DNA of 64,000 nt, from assembly GCA_037349105.1 (NCBI GenBank), contig JAYJMM010000038.1, positions 2,826,501 through 2,890,500 of the forward strand, written 5' to 3'. Under the pieces are notes generated by a model. The model was not told the origin of the DNA and ran no database searches. It was given only the letters and a program-made list of their open reading frames with translations. Origin of the DNA: Limnomonas spitsbergensis (taxonomy: Eukaryota; Chlorophyta; Chlorophyceae; Chlamydomonadales). Every line of letters begins with the position of its first letter. Within the stretch, counting starts at the first letter, position 1. The position numbers were made by a program, and so were the translations under genes. Below, in pieces: positions 1-12,400 of the stretch.

Positions 1-806
1 TTCTGCCTCATCCCCAGTCCCTCCCCAGCCCACCTGGAAATTGAGCAGCATCTGCCTTTTCTACACCATCAGGTCTAGGGTTTAGGGCATCATCCTTACA
101 GCCCCACCCCCTCCACTGCCCTTCCAGGGGATTTCTGCCATCCTCCCCCTCCCGTACCTGCCCACCTGGAAATTGAGCAGAGCCGGCCTTGTCTCCACCC
201 TCATGTCCAGGGGTTAGGGCTTCCGCCTTGCAGCCCCAGCCCCTCCACTACCCTTCCAGGGCATTTCTGCCATCCTCCCCCTCCCTTACCTGCCCACCTG
301 GAAACTGAGCAGAGCCGGCCTTGTCTCCACCCTCATGTCCAGGGGTTAGGGCTTCTGCCTTGCAGCCCCACCCCCTCCACTGCCCTCCCAGAAACTTTCT
401 GCCATCCCCCCTCTCCCCCTCCCACCTACCTGGAAATTGAGCAGGGCCGGCCTTGTCTCCACTCTCCACCCTCAGGTCCAGGGGTTAGGGCTTCCACCTT
501 GCAGCCCCACCCCCTCCACTGCCATCTCAGGGAATTTCTGCCATCCCCCCTCTCCCCCTCCCACCTACCTGGAAATTGAGCAGGGCCTGTCTGGTCTCCA
601 CCTTCTGATTTAGGGCTTCCACCTTGCAGCCCCAACCCCTCAACTGCACTCCCAGAAACCTTCTGCCATCCTCCCCCTCCCCTACCTGCCCACCTGGAAA
701 GTGAGCAGGGCCGGCCTTGTCTCCACCCTCAGGTCCAGGGTTTAGGGTATCTGCCTTGCAGCCCCAACCCTTCCAGAGAATTTCTGCCATCCCCCCTCCC
801 ACCTAC
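1..806. repeat. Intron array of decayed pyruvate kinase exon 8 donor junctions
   Basis: Six or more copies of about 100-150 bp. Each holds, on the minus strand, a degenerate end of exon 8 (CTGCTCAATTTCCAG followed by GTGGGCAGG or GTAGGTGGG) and a C/T-rich intron tail. Copies end near 46, 175, 306, 439, 578 and 704; the true junction is at 807. The exon part has drifted (GCCGGC in place of CAGACAGG), so these look like old tandem duplicates and not extra exons. Confidence 0.8.
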
Positions 807-885
807 CTGGAAATTGAGCAGAGCCTGTCTGGTCTCCACCTTGGCCAGGATCTTGGTGTTGATCATGCCAATGGAGTCCAGGAAC
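807..885 (-). CDS. PYK: Pyruvate kinase exon 8 (catalytic Lys block; gene continues left)
   Basis: 79 nt: one base plus 26 codons, FLDSIGMINTKILAKVETRQ and then ALLNFQ. TKILAKVE carries the conserved catalytic Lys and the metal-ligand Glu. The donor is CAG|GTAGGT. The next exons, with the ADP and PEP site residues and the C-domain, lie outside the window. Confidence 0.9.
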
Positions 886-1216
886 CTGCAGGGGGTCGAC
901 AGAGCCAACACACTCAACCACTGCATGAGCATGCAAGGGGACAAAAGAGCCAAAACATTCAGCCATTGCATGATAATGCAGGGGCAGGCTCGCAGCCAAC
1001 ACACTCGGTCATTGCATGTGCATAAGGAGGGACGGCATAGCCAACACACGCGGTCATTGCGTGGGCGTGCGGGGGAGAGCACGCAGCTAACACTCAGCCA
1101 TTACTTGTGCATGCAGGGGGATAGCACTCAAATAACATGAGCAAACCATGATCAGTGCTGTATTTGGCGTGCATGGGGGAGTGCACGAGACTTGCATGGA
1201 TGCATGGATGCATGAC

Positions 1217-1305
<89 letters not shown>

Positions 1306-2859
1306 GCGCACACATAGGGAGAGTTTTCGAATAACATGGGCAGTCCATGATCAGTGCTGTGTGGCGTGCATGGCCAGCGCAGCATGAGGGTGTGCATGGA
1401 TGCATGAGCAAGCAAGCGAGCAAGCGCAGCATGAGGGTGTACATGGATGCATGAGCAAGCAAGCGAGCAAGCGCAGCATGAGGGTGTGCATGGATACATG
1501 AGCAAGCAAGCGAGCAAGCGCAGCATGAGGGTGTACATGGATGCATGAGCAAGCAAGCGAGCAAGCGCAGCATGAGGGTGTGCATGGATGCATGAGCAAG
1601 CAAGCGAGCAAGCGCAGCATGTGGGTGTGCATGGATGCACGAGCAAGCAAGCGAGCAAGCGCAGCATGGGGTGTACATGGATGCATGAGCAAGCAAGCGA
1701 GCAAGCGCAGCATGAGGGTGTACATGGATGCATGAGCAAGCAAGCGAGCAAGCGCAGCATGGGGTGTACATGGATGCATGAGCAAGCAAGCGAGCAAGCG
1801 CAGCATGAGGGTGTGCATGGATGCATGAGCAAGCAAGCGAGCAAGCGCAGCATGAGGGTGTGCATGGATGCATGAGCAAGCAAGCGAGCAAGCGCAGCAT
1901 GGGGTGTACATGGATGCATGAGCAAGCAAGCGAGCAAGCGCAGCATGGGGTGTACATGGATGCATGAGCAAGCAAGCGAGCAAGCGCAGCATGGGGTGTA
2001 CATGGATGCATGAGCAAGCAAGCGAGCAAGCGCAGCATGGGGTGTACATGGATGCATGAGCAAGCAAGCGAGCAAGCGCAGCATGGGGTGTACATGGATG
2101 CATGAGCAAGCAAGCGAGCAAGCGCAGCATGAGGGTGTACATGGATGCATGAGCAGGCAAGCGAGCAAGCGCAGCATGAGGGTTTACATGGATGCATGAG
2201 CAAGCATGCGAGCAAGGGCAGCATGAGGGTGTACATGGATGCATGAGCAAGCAAGCGAGCAAGCGCAGCACGAGGTGTACATGGATGCATGAGCAAGCAA
2301 GCGAGCAAGCGCAGCATGAGGGTGTGCATGGATGCATGAGCAAGCAAGCGAGCAAGCGCAGCATGAGGTGTACATGGATGCATGAGCAAGCAAGCGAGCA
2401 AGCGCAGCATGGGGTGTACATGGATGCATGAGCAAGCAAGCGAGCAAGCGCAGCATGAGGGTGTACATGGATGCATGAGCAAGCAAGCGAGCAAACGCAG
2501 CATGAGGTGTACATGGATGCATGAGCAAGCAAGCGAGCAAGCAAGCAAGCAAGCGCAGCATGAGGTGTACATGGATGCATGAGCAAGCAAGCGAGCAAGC
2601 GCAGCATGGGGTGTACATGGATGCATGAGCAAGCAAGCGAGCAAGCACAGCATGAGGTGTACATGGATGCATGAGCAAGCAAGCGAGCAAGCGCAGCATG
2701 AGGTGTACATGGATGCATGAGCAAGCAAGCGAGCAAGCGCAGCATGAGGTGTACATGGATGCATGAGCAAGCAAGCGAGCAAGCGCAGCATGAGGGTGTG
2801 CATGGATGCATGAGCAAGCAAGCGAGCAAGCGCAGCATGAGGGTGTGCATGGATGCATG

Positions 2860-2906
<47 letters not shown>

Positions 2907-3448
2907 GCAGCATGAGGTGTACATGGATGCATGAGCAAGCAAGCGAGCAAGCGCAGCATGAGGTGTACATGGATGCATGAGCAAGCAAGCGAGCAAGCAC
3001 AGCATGAGGTGTACATGGATGCATGAGCAAGCAAGCGAGCAAGCGCAGCATGAGGTGTACATGGATGCATGAGCAAGCAAGCGAGCAAGCGCAGCATGAG
3101 GTGTACATGGATGCATGAGCAAGCAAGCGAGCAAGCGCAGCATGAGGGTGTGCATGGATGCATGAGCAAGCAAGCGAGCAAGCGCAGCATGAGGTGTTCA
3201 TGGATGCATGAGCAAGCAAGCGAGCAAGCGCAGCATGAGGTGTACATGGATGCATGAGCAAGCAAGCGAGCAAGCGCAGCATGGGGTGTACATGGATGCA
3301 TGAGCAAGCAAGCGAGCAAGCGCAGCATGAGGTGTACATGGATGCATGAGCAAGCAAGCGAGCAAGCGCAGCATGAGGTGTACATGGATGCATGAGCAAG
3401 CAAGCGAGCAAGCGCAGCATGAGGTGTACATGGATGCATGGATGCATG

Positions 3449-3487
<39 letters not shown>

Positions 3488-6400
3488 TCGCGCACGTGCA
3501 TGCAGGCCTCAGACTCCCAGCTTGTCATCAGGCCTCCCCTTTCGGGGCGGCTCAGATCTCCAAGGTGAACAATAATTTAGCTGTATGGAATATCATCATA
3601 GGCGAGGCCATGTGTACAGAACTGCTTGATCTCTCGTGTGCTTAGCCTGCAATTCCGCAATATCACAGCCAACGGACGTGAGGGGCTTGGTGCAGCAAGC
3701 TCTGCTGTGCGGGCCTCCAGCTTAACTTGTGTCCCATCAACCCGCTGGTGGCCAAACAATAGCCGGTCTCAGGAAGTGGTCTGGCTCATTTGCACTGAAG
3801 CAAGGGCTGGTGCATGTGTGTGCTTGCATGCAGGCGTCTTCTTGCAGACCTCAGTCTTCCCAGCTTGGTGCAGCAGCCTCTGTTGCAAAGGCCACCGACC
3901 AATGTTGTGCATCCATCGGCCCAGCAGTGGCTGACAGCAGCTAGTCTAAGGCAAATGTCTGGTACATGTGTTTGCTTGTGTGCAGGTGTTATCTTGCAGG
4001 CCTCAGTCTTCCCAGCTTGTCATCAGGCCTCCCCTTTCGGGGCGGCTCAGATCTCCAAGGTGAACAATAATTAGCTGTATGGAATATCATCATAGGCATG
4101 ACCATGAGTGCACGGGTGTGCATTGACAGAGCGCATACATGGAATATCATCATAGACATGACCATGTGTACATAACTGCTCATTCCAGCATGCTTAATCT
4201 GAGGGTCGGTCACAATCGCTCTTTTGGGCGTGACGGTCAGCGTCACACCCTACTGTGAGGCGTATCCTGCGTTTTGAGAGCTGCCTTCTGGATAGTATGC
4301 GTGTCGATGTGAGGGCGTGACACACCAGGACAGGGAAGCCAAGTGATAGATCGGGCGAAATGCAAGTGAAAAATGTGGAAAAGCGTGACGCGTCACGGAC
4401 ACCGTTTCGTGTCTGTGCGTCATTCTACTATTCTGCTTCATCGCGGCTTGGTTCAGCAGGCTCCGTTGCTTAGGCCACCAACCAATGTTGTGTCTCCGTC
4501 GGCCCTGCAGTGGCTGCCAGCAACTGGTCTAAGGAAGTGGTCTGGTGCATGTGTATGCTTGCATGCAAGCGTCGTTTTGCAGGCCTCAGACTCCCAGCTT
4601 GTCATCAGGCCTCCCCTTTCGGGGCGGCTCAGATCTCCAAGGTGAACAATATTTAGCTGTATGGAATATCATCATAGGCGAGGCCATGTGTACAGAACTG
4701 CTTCTTCCAGCGTGCTTCCGCTAACAAATCGCGACATCGCGGCCAACGACGGTGGGTGGGCTTGGTTTCAAGCCAGTCACTGTTGTGCCCTGTCGGCCTA
4801 GTGATAGCCGCCCAGCGGCCGGCTCATGGGTTTATGGTCTAATTTGTACGCCATTAAACACCGGTGCATGCTGGTGCATGCAGGTGCATGCTGGTGCATG
4901 CAGGTGCATGCAGGTGCATGCTGGTGCATGCAGGTGCATGCTGGTGCATGCTGGTGCATGCTGGTGCATGCTGGTGCATGCTGGTGCATGCTGGTGCATG
5001 CTGGTGCATGCAGGTGCATGCAGGTGCATGCAGGTGCATGCTGGTGCATGCTGGTGCATGCTGGTGCATGCTGGTGCATGCTGGTGCATGCTGGTGCATG
5101 CTGGTGCATGCTGGTGCATGCTGGTGCATGCTGGTGCATGCTGGTGCATGCTGGTGTATGCTGGTGCATGCTGGTGCATGCTGGTGCATGCTGGTGCATG
5201 CTGGTGCATGCTGGTGCATGCTGGTGCATGCTGGTGCATGCTGGTGCATGCTGGTGCATGCTGGTGCATGCTGGTGCATGCTGGTGCATGCTGGTGCATG
5301 CTGGTGCATGCTGGTGCATGCTGGTGCATGCTGGTGCATGCTGGTGCACATACATGCATAATCTTGCAGACCTCAGACTCCCAGCTTGTCATCAGGCCTC
5401 CCCTTTCGGGGCGGCTCAGATCTCCAAGGTGAACAATAATTTAGCTGTATGGAATATCATCATAAGCATGACCATGAGTGCACGGGTGTGCATTGACAGA
5501 GCACATATATGCCTGAGATCTTCTTCAGCGCACTTTCAGCTACATTGCGGCTACATTTCAGCTACACCCAGCCTGCGGCAAGGGGAGACTTGGTGCATCG
5601 AGCCTGCTGCATGGGCTATAAACCAGAGGCTCCTCAGCATGTGGTCCCCATTGGGAGGGGGGGATGGCTGGCCAGCGCTCTGCCAAAGAAGGCGGGAAGA
5701 AGAAGGCAAGGAGCAGACAGAACTGGCCGCCGCAAGCGTCACCAACCACTCCGATCCAACCTTGCGTATGTCAGCGGCCACTGGCTCAAGACAGTCAACC
5801 CTCGACCCCTCCTCTCTGTAGACAATCACTCCCACCTGTCCCCAAACCCTGTTCACACTCACTCCCACCTGTTCCTAAAACCCTGTTCACACTCGCCCCC
5901 ACCTGTTCCTAAAACCTGCTCCCAAACCCTGTTCACACTCACCCCCACCTGTTCCCAAAACCTGTTTCCAAACCCTGTTCACACTCGCCCCCACCTGTTC
6001 CTAGAACCTGCTCCCAAACCCAGTTCACACTCGCCCCCACCTGTTCCTAAAACCTGCTCCCAAACCCTGTTCAAACTCGCCCCCACCTGTTCCTAAAACC
6101 TATTCCCAAACAATGTTCACACTCACCCCCACCTGTTCCTAAAACCTGCTCCCAAACCCTGTTGTTCACACCCACTCCCACCTGTTCCTAACCCCTCTTG
6201 TTCACACTCACTCTCGTGCCTCCACCACATCCCCGGCGCAGCGTGCGTAGCTGAGGTTGATGAAGTCGATCTCAAACTCCGCACCCAGCTGCTCAATGCA
6301 GTGCTTGTCCCACTCACATAGGATGGGCAGCTCATTCTGGGCAGGGAAGAGCAGGTCAGGTCAGGTCAGGTCAGGTCAGGTCAATTCAGGTCAGGTCAGG

Positions 6401-9400
6401 TCAGGTCAGGTCAGGTCAGGTCAGGTCAGGCCAGGCCAGGCCAGGTCAGGTCCGGTCAGATTGGGTCAGGTCCGGTCAGGTCGGCGGGAACGCGTTACTT
6501 CATATGGGCAGTTCATTCTGGGCAGAGCAGGTCAGGTCAGGTCAGATCAGGTCAGGGCGGCAGGGTCAAGTCACTTCAGGATAGGTATCTCATTCTGGGC
6601 AGAGCAGGTCAGGTCAGGTCAGGTCAGATCGGGTCAGGGCGGCAGGGTCAAGTCACCTCAGGATGGGCAGCTCATTCTGGGCAGGGCAGGGCAGGGCAGG
6701 TCAGGTCACCGGGAACGCATCACTTCATAAGGGCAGTTCATTCTTGGCAGATCACGTCGGGTCGGGTCAGGTCAGGGCGGCATGGTTGAGTCACTTCAGG
6801 ATGGGCAGCTCATTCTGGGCAGAGCAGAGCAGAGCAGAGCAGGGCCGGATGTCAGGGTCGCGATCCTACGAGGCCGCTTGACTCATTCATGGGCGGGGCG
6901 GGGCATCAGGGTCGATATTATGTCATGCTTATGCATAATGGACGACGACAGGCAAGTGATTTCTCTCACATCACCCTAATCTCCGTTCACACACTCGCGG
7001 ATGACACAACCACAGTCTCAACAGTCTCAGCACACACACAGACCCTGGCCTCACCTGCTCATTGCTGAGCCCGTCACCGCGAGACCTCTCGGCGTGGAAG
7101 ACACAGAGTAGGCCCTCCAGCGTCGAGTTGTTCTGCAGCACAAAGGGATGAAGGGTGTAGGGGTTGAGCACTCAGGGTTCAGGCCCTTGGGAGTCGAGTT
7201 GTTCTGCAGCAAGAAGAGATTCAGGGAATAGGTGGCATCCCTCACGGATCAGACCCTCCAGCGTGGACTTGTTCTGCAGCACAAAGGGATGAAGGGTACA
7301 GGGGTTGAGCACTCAGTGTTCAGGCACTTGTAAGTCGAGTTATTCTGCAGCAAGAAGAGATTCAGGGTATAGGTTGCATCTCTCACGGATCAGACCCTCC
7401 AGCGTCGAATTGTTCATCAGCACAAAGGGATGAAGGGTGTAGGGTTCAGCACTCAGGGTTCAGGCCTTTGGGCGTGGCATTGTTCTGGAGAAGGAAGATA
7501 TTCAGGGTGTAGGGTGAAGCCCTCAGGGTTCAAGCCCTCCAACGTGGTGTCCTTATGAAGCATGAAGGGAGGAAGGGTGTATAGGGTGAAGTGTTCGGGG
7601 TTCAGGACCTCCAGCTTGGTGTTGTTCTCTCTGGGACACACAGGGGGCAGGAACGCCGAAGCTGCTGCCATGCCCTCGATTCTCCCTCTGCCACCACCGC
7701 CGCTTGCCAAGGCGCTTGGGGCCGACAAACAGGCTCCTGCCCCCTACCCCTACTCTTCCATGCCCCCAGTTCTCTTGGGGCCGACAAACAGGCTCCTGCC
7801 CCCTACCCCTACTCTTCCATGCCCCCAGTTCTCTTGGGGCCGACAAACAGGCTCCTGCCCCCTACCCCTACTCTTCCATGCCCCCAGTTCTCTTGGGGCC
7901 GACAAACAGGCTCCTGCCCCCTACCCCTACTCTTCCATGCCCCCAGTTCTCTTGGGGCCGACAAACAGGCTCCTGCCCCCTACCCCTACTCTTCCATGCC
8001 CCCAGTTCTCTTGGGGCCGACAAACAGGCTCCTGCCCCCTACCCCTACTCTTCCATGCCCCCAGTTCTCTTGGGGTCGACAAACAGGCTCCTGCCCCCTA
8101 CCCCTACTCTTCCATGCCCCCAGTTCTCTTGGGGTCGACAAACAGGCTCCTGCCCCCCTACCCCTACTCTTCCATGCCCCCAGTTCTCTTGGGGCCGACA
8201 AACAGGCTCCTGCCCCCTACCCCTACTCTTCCATGCCCCCAGTTCTCTTGGGGCCGACAAACAGGCTCCTGCCCCCTACCACTACTCTTCCATGCCCCCA
8301 GTTCTCTTGGGGCCGACAAACAGGCTCCTGCCCCCTACCCCTACTCTTCCATGCCCCCAGTTCTCTTGGGGCCGACAAACAGGCTCCTGCCCCCTACCCC
8401 TACTCTTCCATGCCCCCAGTTCTCTTGGGGCCGACAAACAGGCTCCTGCCCCCTACCACTACTCTTCCATGCCCCCAGTTCTCTTGGGGCCGACAAACAG
8501 GCTCCTGCCCCCTACCCCTACTCTTCCATGCCCCCAGTTCTCTTGGGGCCGACAAACAGGCTCCTGCCCCCCTACCCCTACTCTTCTATGCCCCCAGTTC
8601 TCTTCCTGCCCTGCCTAGGTTCTCCACTTGTAGCCTTTAGCCCCTTCATAACCACCTTAGCTATCCGCACACAAGCCTAGGCCAGGCAGATGACCACACA
8701 CTCCTGAGCCACACACATGACTCAGTGCTCTCCCACCACCGACACCACGTCCATATATAAGGAGCTGGACTCCCCAACCTCCCCACACACACCTGGGCCA
8801 CACAGATGACCTCACCCACACCTGGGTCACACAAACGAGGTCCATTCATAAGGAGCTGGACTCCCCACCCTCCCCCCACACACACCTGGGCCACACAGTG
8901 GACATCCTCCCCCTCCACGGACACCACGTCCAGGTACAGCGAGCTGGACTCCCCACCCGATGCCAGGTAGCGCGCAATGGACACAATGTCTCCGGGCTTG
9001 GCCATGGATGTGAACTTGGGGTACATGATGGGCAGGGTGCTGCGGGGGGGGGAGGGGGGTAGGAATCGGGGTTGGGGGGGGAGGGTGGGGATAAAAGGGG
9101 GGGGGGGGAGTGGTCCGGGCTGGGGGGGGAGGAGGGGGATGAAAGGGGGGATGGGGGGGGGAGTGGTCGAGGATGGGGGGGGGGGGGGATGAAAGGGGGG
9201 GGGGGCAGTGGTCGGGGATGGGGGGGGAGGTCGGGGATAAAGGGGGGGGGGGTATAGTGGTCGGGGATGGGGTGTAGCAGTGGTCGGGGATGGGATGTAG
9301 CAGTTGTTGGGGATGGGGTGTAGCAGTGGTCGGGGATGGGGTGTAGCAGTGGTCGGGGATGGGGGATAGCAGTGGTCCGGGATGGGGGATAGTAGTGGTC

Positions 9401-12400
9401 GGGGATGGGGGGTCGCAGTGGTCGGGGATGGGGGGTAGCAGTGGTCGAGGATGGGGGGTAGCAGTGGTCCGGGATGGGGGATAGCAGTGGTCGGGGATGG
9501 GGGGTAGCAGTGGTCGGGGATGGGGTGTAGCAGTTGTTTTGGATGGGGGGGAATAGGGAGTGAGGCCAAGGGGGGGATTATGGAGGGGCACGGCATGGTG
9601 GTTAGCTGGTGGCTGAGTCAACATGCTGAGCGATTTTTCTACGCCTTCGCTTTTCTTCTTATTCCAAGGTCCCTGATAGTCTCGAGGCCATGCGGGCAGA
9701 CACCACCCATGCATGCTCCATGCTCGACCCTTGCATGCGCCATGCTCGACGACACCTCAGCTGGGCCACAGGTGGATTTGAAAAGGCTCCTTGCATGCTC
9801 CATGCTCGACCCATGCATGCTCCATGCTCGACCCATGCAAGCGCCATGCTCGACCCATGCATGCTCCATGCTCTATGCTCCACCCATGCATGCGCCATGC
9901 TTGAAGACACCTTGCCGGGCCACAGGTGGATTTAAAAAGGCTTGCCAGTTGACCTGCCTTCGATGGATTGGACACACACACCTGCCAATTGACGATTGGC
10001 CCTCCATGAAAGGATGGACCCATAGGTCATGACTCAGGACCCTTATTAGACAGGCCGCTATCCGCTACTTTGTTCAGGGTTCAGGGTGTTATTTAACTGC
10101 GGAGCGACGCCCCTTGGCAAGACCAGCGGGGGTTTGACCCAAACGTTTTGCAGGAGGTCCCCTGCCGAGGGGGTCCTGCTCTAATCCCTGAATGGATGGG
10201 TTACCACCTTCCTTAGCTTTTACCTTCTCACCTAAATTTCCACTAGGTACGAAAATATAATATTCATATATATTTGCCTATGTGACTCACACTTCCTCTG
10301 CCATTGCATCCTCCCGGGTCGTGATGACCAGCTTCTGCAGGAGGTCCCCTGCCTAGGGGGGTCCTGCCCTAATCCCTGAATGGATGGGTCACCACCTGCA
10401 ACTCACACTTCGTCTGCCACCGCATCCTCCCGGGTCGTGATGACCAGCTTCTGCCCCGCGACGATCTCGTGGCGGCCCAGCACCCAAGGGTAGCCCTGGT
10501 CGTTCGCTTGCCACTGCAGGCCAGGGGGAGGGAGAGGGGGAGACACTCAGGAGAGGGGGGGGGGGCACCCAAGGGTAGCCCTGGTCCTTCGCTTGCCACT
10601 GCAGGCCAGGGGGAGGGACAGGGGGAGACACTCAGGAGAGAGTGGGGGGGGGGGGCAGAACCCTAGGGTAGCCCTGGTCGTTCGCTTGTCACTGCAGGCC
10701 AGGGGGAGGGAGAGGGGGAGACACTCAGGAGAGGGTGGGGGCACCCAAGGGTAGCCCTGGTCCTTCGCTTGCCACTACATGGATGTGGACGGAAAGAGTA
10801 AAACCCTTAACCCTTCAGCTCTCACAATATTTGCTTACTTGTCCTATGTTTGTATGTCTGTATATGTGGACTCGTGTCCCATGTTTATTCGTGTGTTTGT
10901 ATGTTTGTCTATTTTTTATTTTATTATTTTATTAATTTGCCACTCACCTGGCCGCGGATCATCAGCTCGCGGCCCATAGTGTCTACGGCTGTGGCACACA
11001 GGCGGCGTGTGCGCTTCGTAGCTTCCTGCAACATGCCAAAGAAGGGTCCAGGGTTAGGGGGGTCAAGCTAACACATTAACGTGTTCACACAAGCAAGGGG
11101 AGACGTGTGTGCTTCGTAGCTTCCTGCAACATGCCAAGAGGGGTCCAGGGTTAGGGGGGTCAAGCTAACACATTAACGTGTTCACAAGCAAGGGGAGACG
11201 TGTGCGCTTCGTGGCTTCCTGCGACATGCCAAGAAGGGTCCAGGGTTAGGGGGGTCAAGCTAACACATTAACGTGTTCACACAAGCAAGGGGAGACGTGT
11301 CCGCTTCGTGGCTTCCTGCGACATGCCAAGAAGGGTCCAGGGTTAGGGGGGTCAAGCTAACACATTAACGTGTTCACACAAGCAAGGGGAGACGTGTCCG
11401 CTTCGTGGCTTCCTGCGACATGCCAAGAAGGGTCCAGGGTTAGGGGGGTCAAGCTAACACATTCACGTGTTCACACAAGCAAGGGGAGACGTGTGCGCTT
11501 CGTAGCTTCATGCGACATGCCAAGAAGGGTCCAGGGTTAGGGGGGTCAAGCTAACACATTAACGTGTTCATACAAGCAAGGGGAGACGTGTGTGCTTCGT
11601 AGCTTCCTGCGACACGCAAATAAGGGTCCAGGGTTAGGGGGGTCACGCTAACACATTCACTTGTTCACACAAGCATGGGGAGGCTAGTTATTCAGGGTGT
11701 ATCCGTGGACGGTCGGACAAGAGGGGTGAGGTAGGACACGCAGGCACTACTAGCAGCAGGGGTCCAGGGCAGTCACTTGCATCATCACTGGCAACGCATT
11801 TTCTGGTTTGATTCATTTCATGTCCAGTCCCAGGATGGACATTAACTCTGCAGCTTCATAACATGCAATTGCAAAGATCGTGCATTCATACAAGTGAACG
11901 TCTTACTCTACAAAAGCTTTGAACCAGTACCATGAACCTCCACCCTTTGGGCGCTCGTAATTCTTTAGCAACCAGTATAACCAGAAAGAGGACATGAGGC
12001 AGCCCGGAGACAGGGGTTCAGGGATTGTGAAATCCATGCCTCGTGGAATGAGCAGGGAGGACAATCATGACATGTGGTAGGAAAGCACCCCCCCCTCCCA
12101 CTACACACACACACCTCCCACCATACACACACCTTCCACCACACACACCTCCCACCATACACACACCTCCCACCATACACACACCGCCCACCACACACAC
12201 CGCCCACCATACACACACTTCCACCACACACACCTCCTACCATACACACACCTTCCACCACACACACCGCCCACCACACACACACCTTCCACCACACACA
12301 CACACATCTAAGCACACACACACACACACACTGAGGGTCGAGGCATGCACTCCCATGGGTTTCAAATATATCAATAGTCAGAGCCTAGGATACGGCATGG

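Noticed and set aside
1094..3528. Very long minus-strand ORFs (over 700 residues) rich in Cys, Leu, Ala and His-Pro
   Set aside because: They are translations of the 46/47-bp minisatellite and CAAG runs, which lack stops in several frames. Splicing of pyruvate kinase places the region in an intron.
4798..5821. Open frames of 165-330 residues on both strands (GACWCMLVHA and QHAPACTSMH types)
   Set aside because: The 10-bp unit has no stop in any frame, so all six frames stay open. No codon signal distinguishes one of them.
7562..8680. Pro-rich ORFs of 300-370 residues
   Set aside because: Translation of the 59-bp minisatellite in three frames; it lies in a pyruvate kinase intron.
8661..9714. 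Pro/His-rich minus ORFs of about 300 residues that include pyruvate kinase exon 5
   Set aside because: Only the part within 8886-9039 is coding; the rest reads through the C-rich acceptor-side array.
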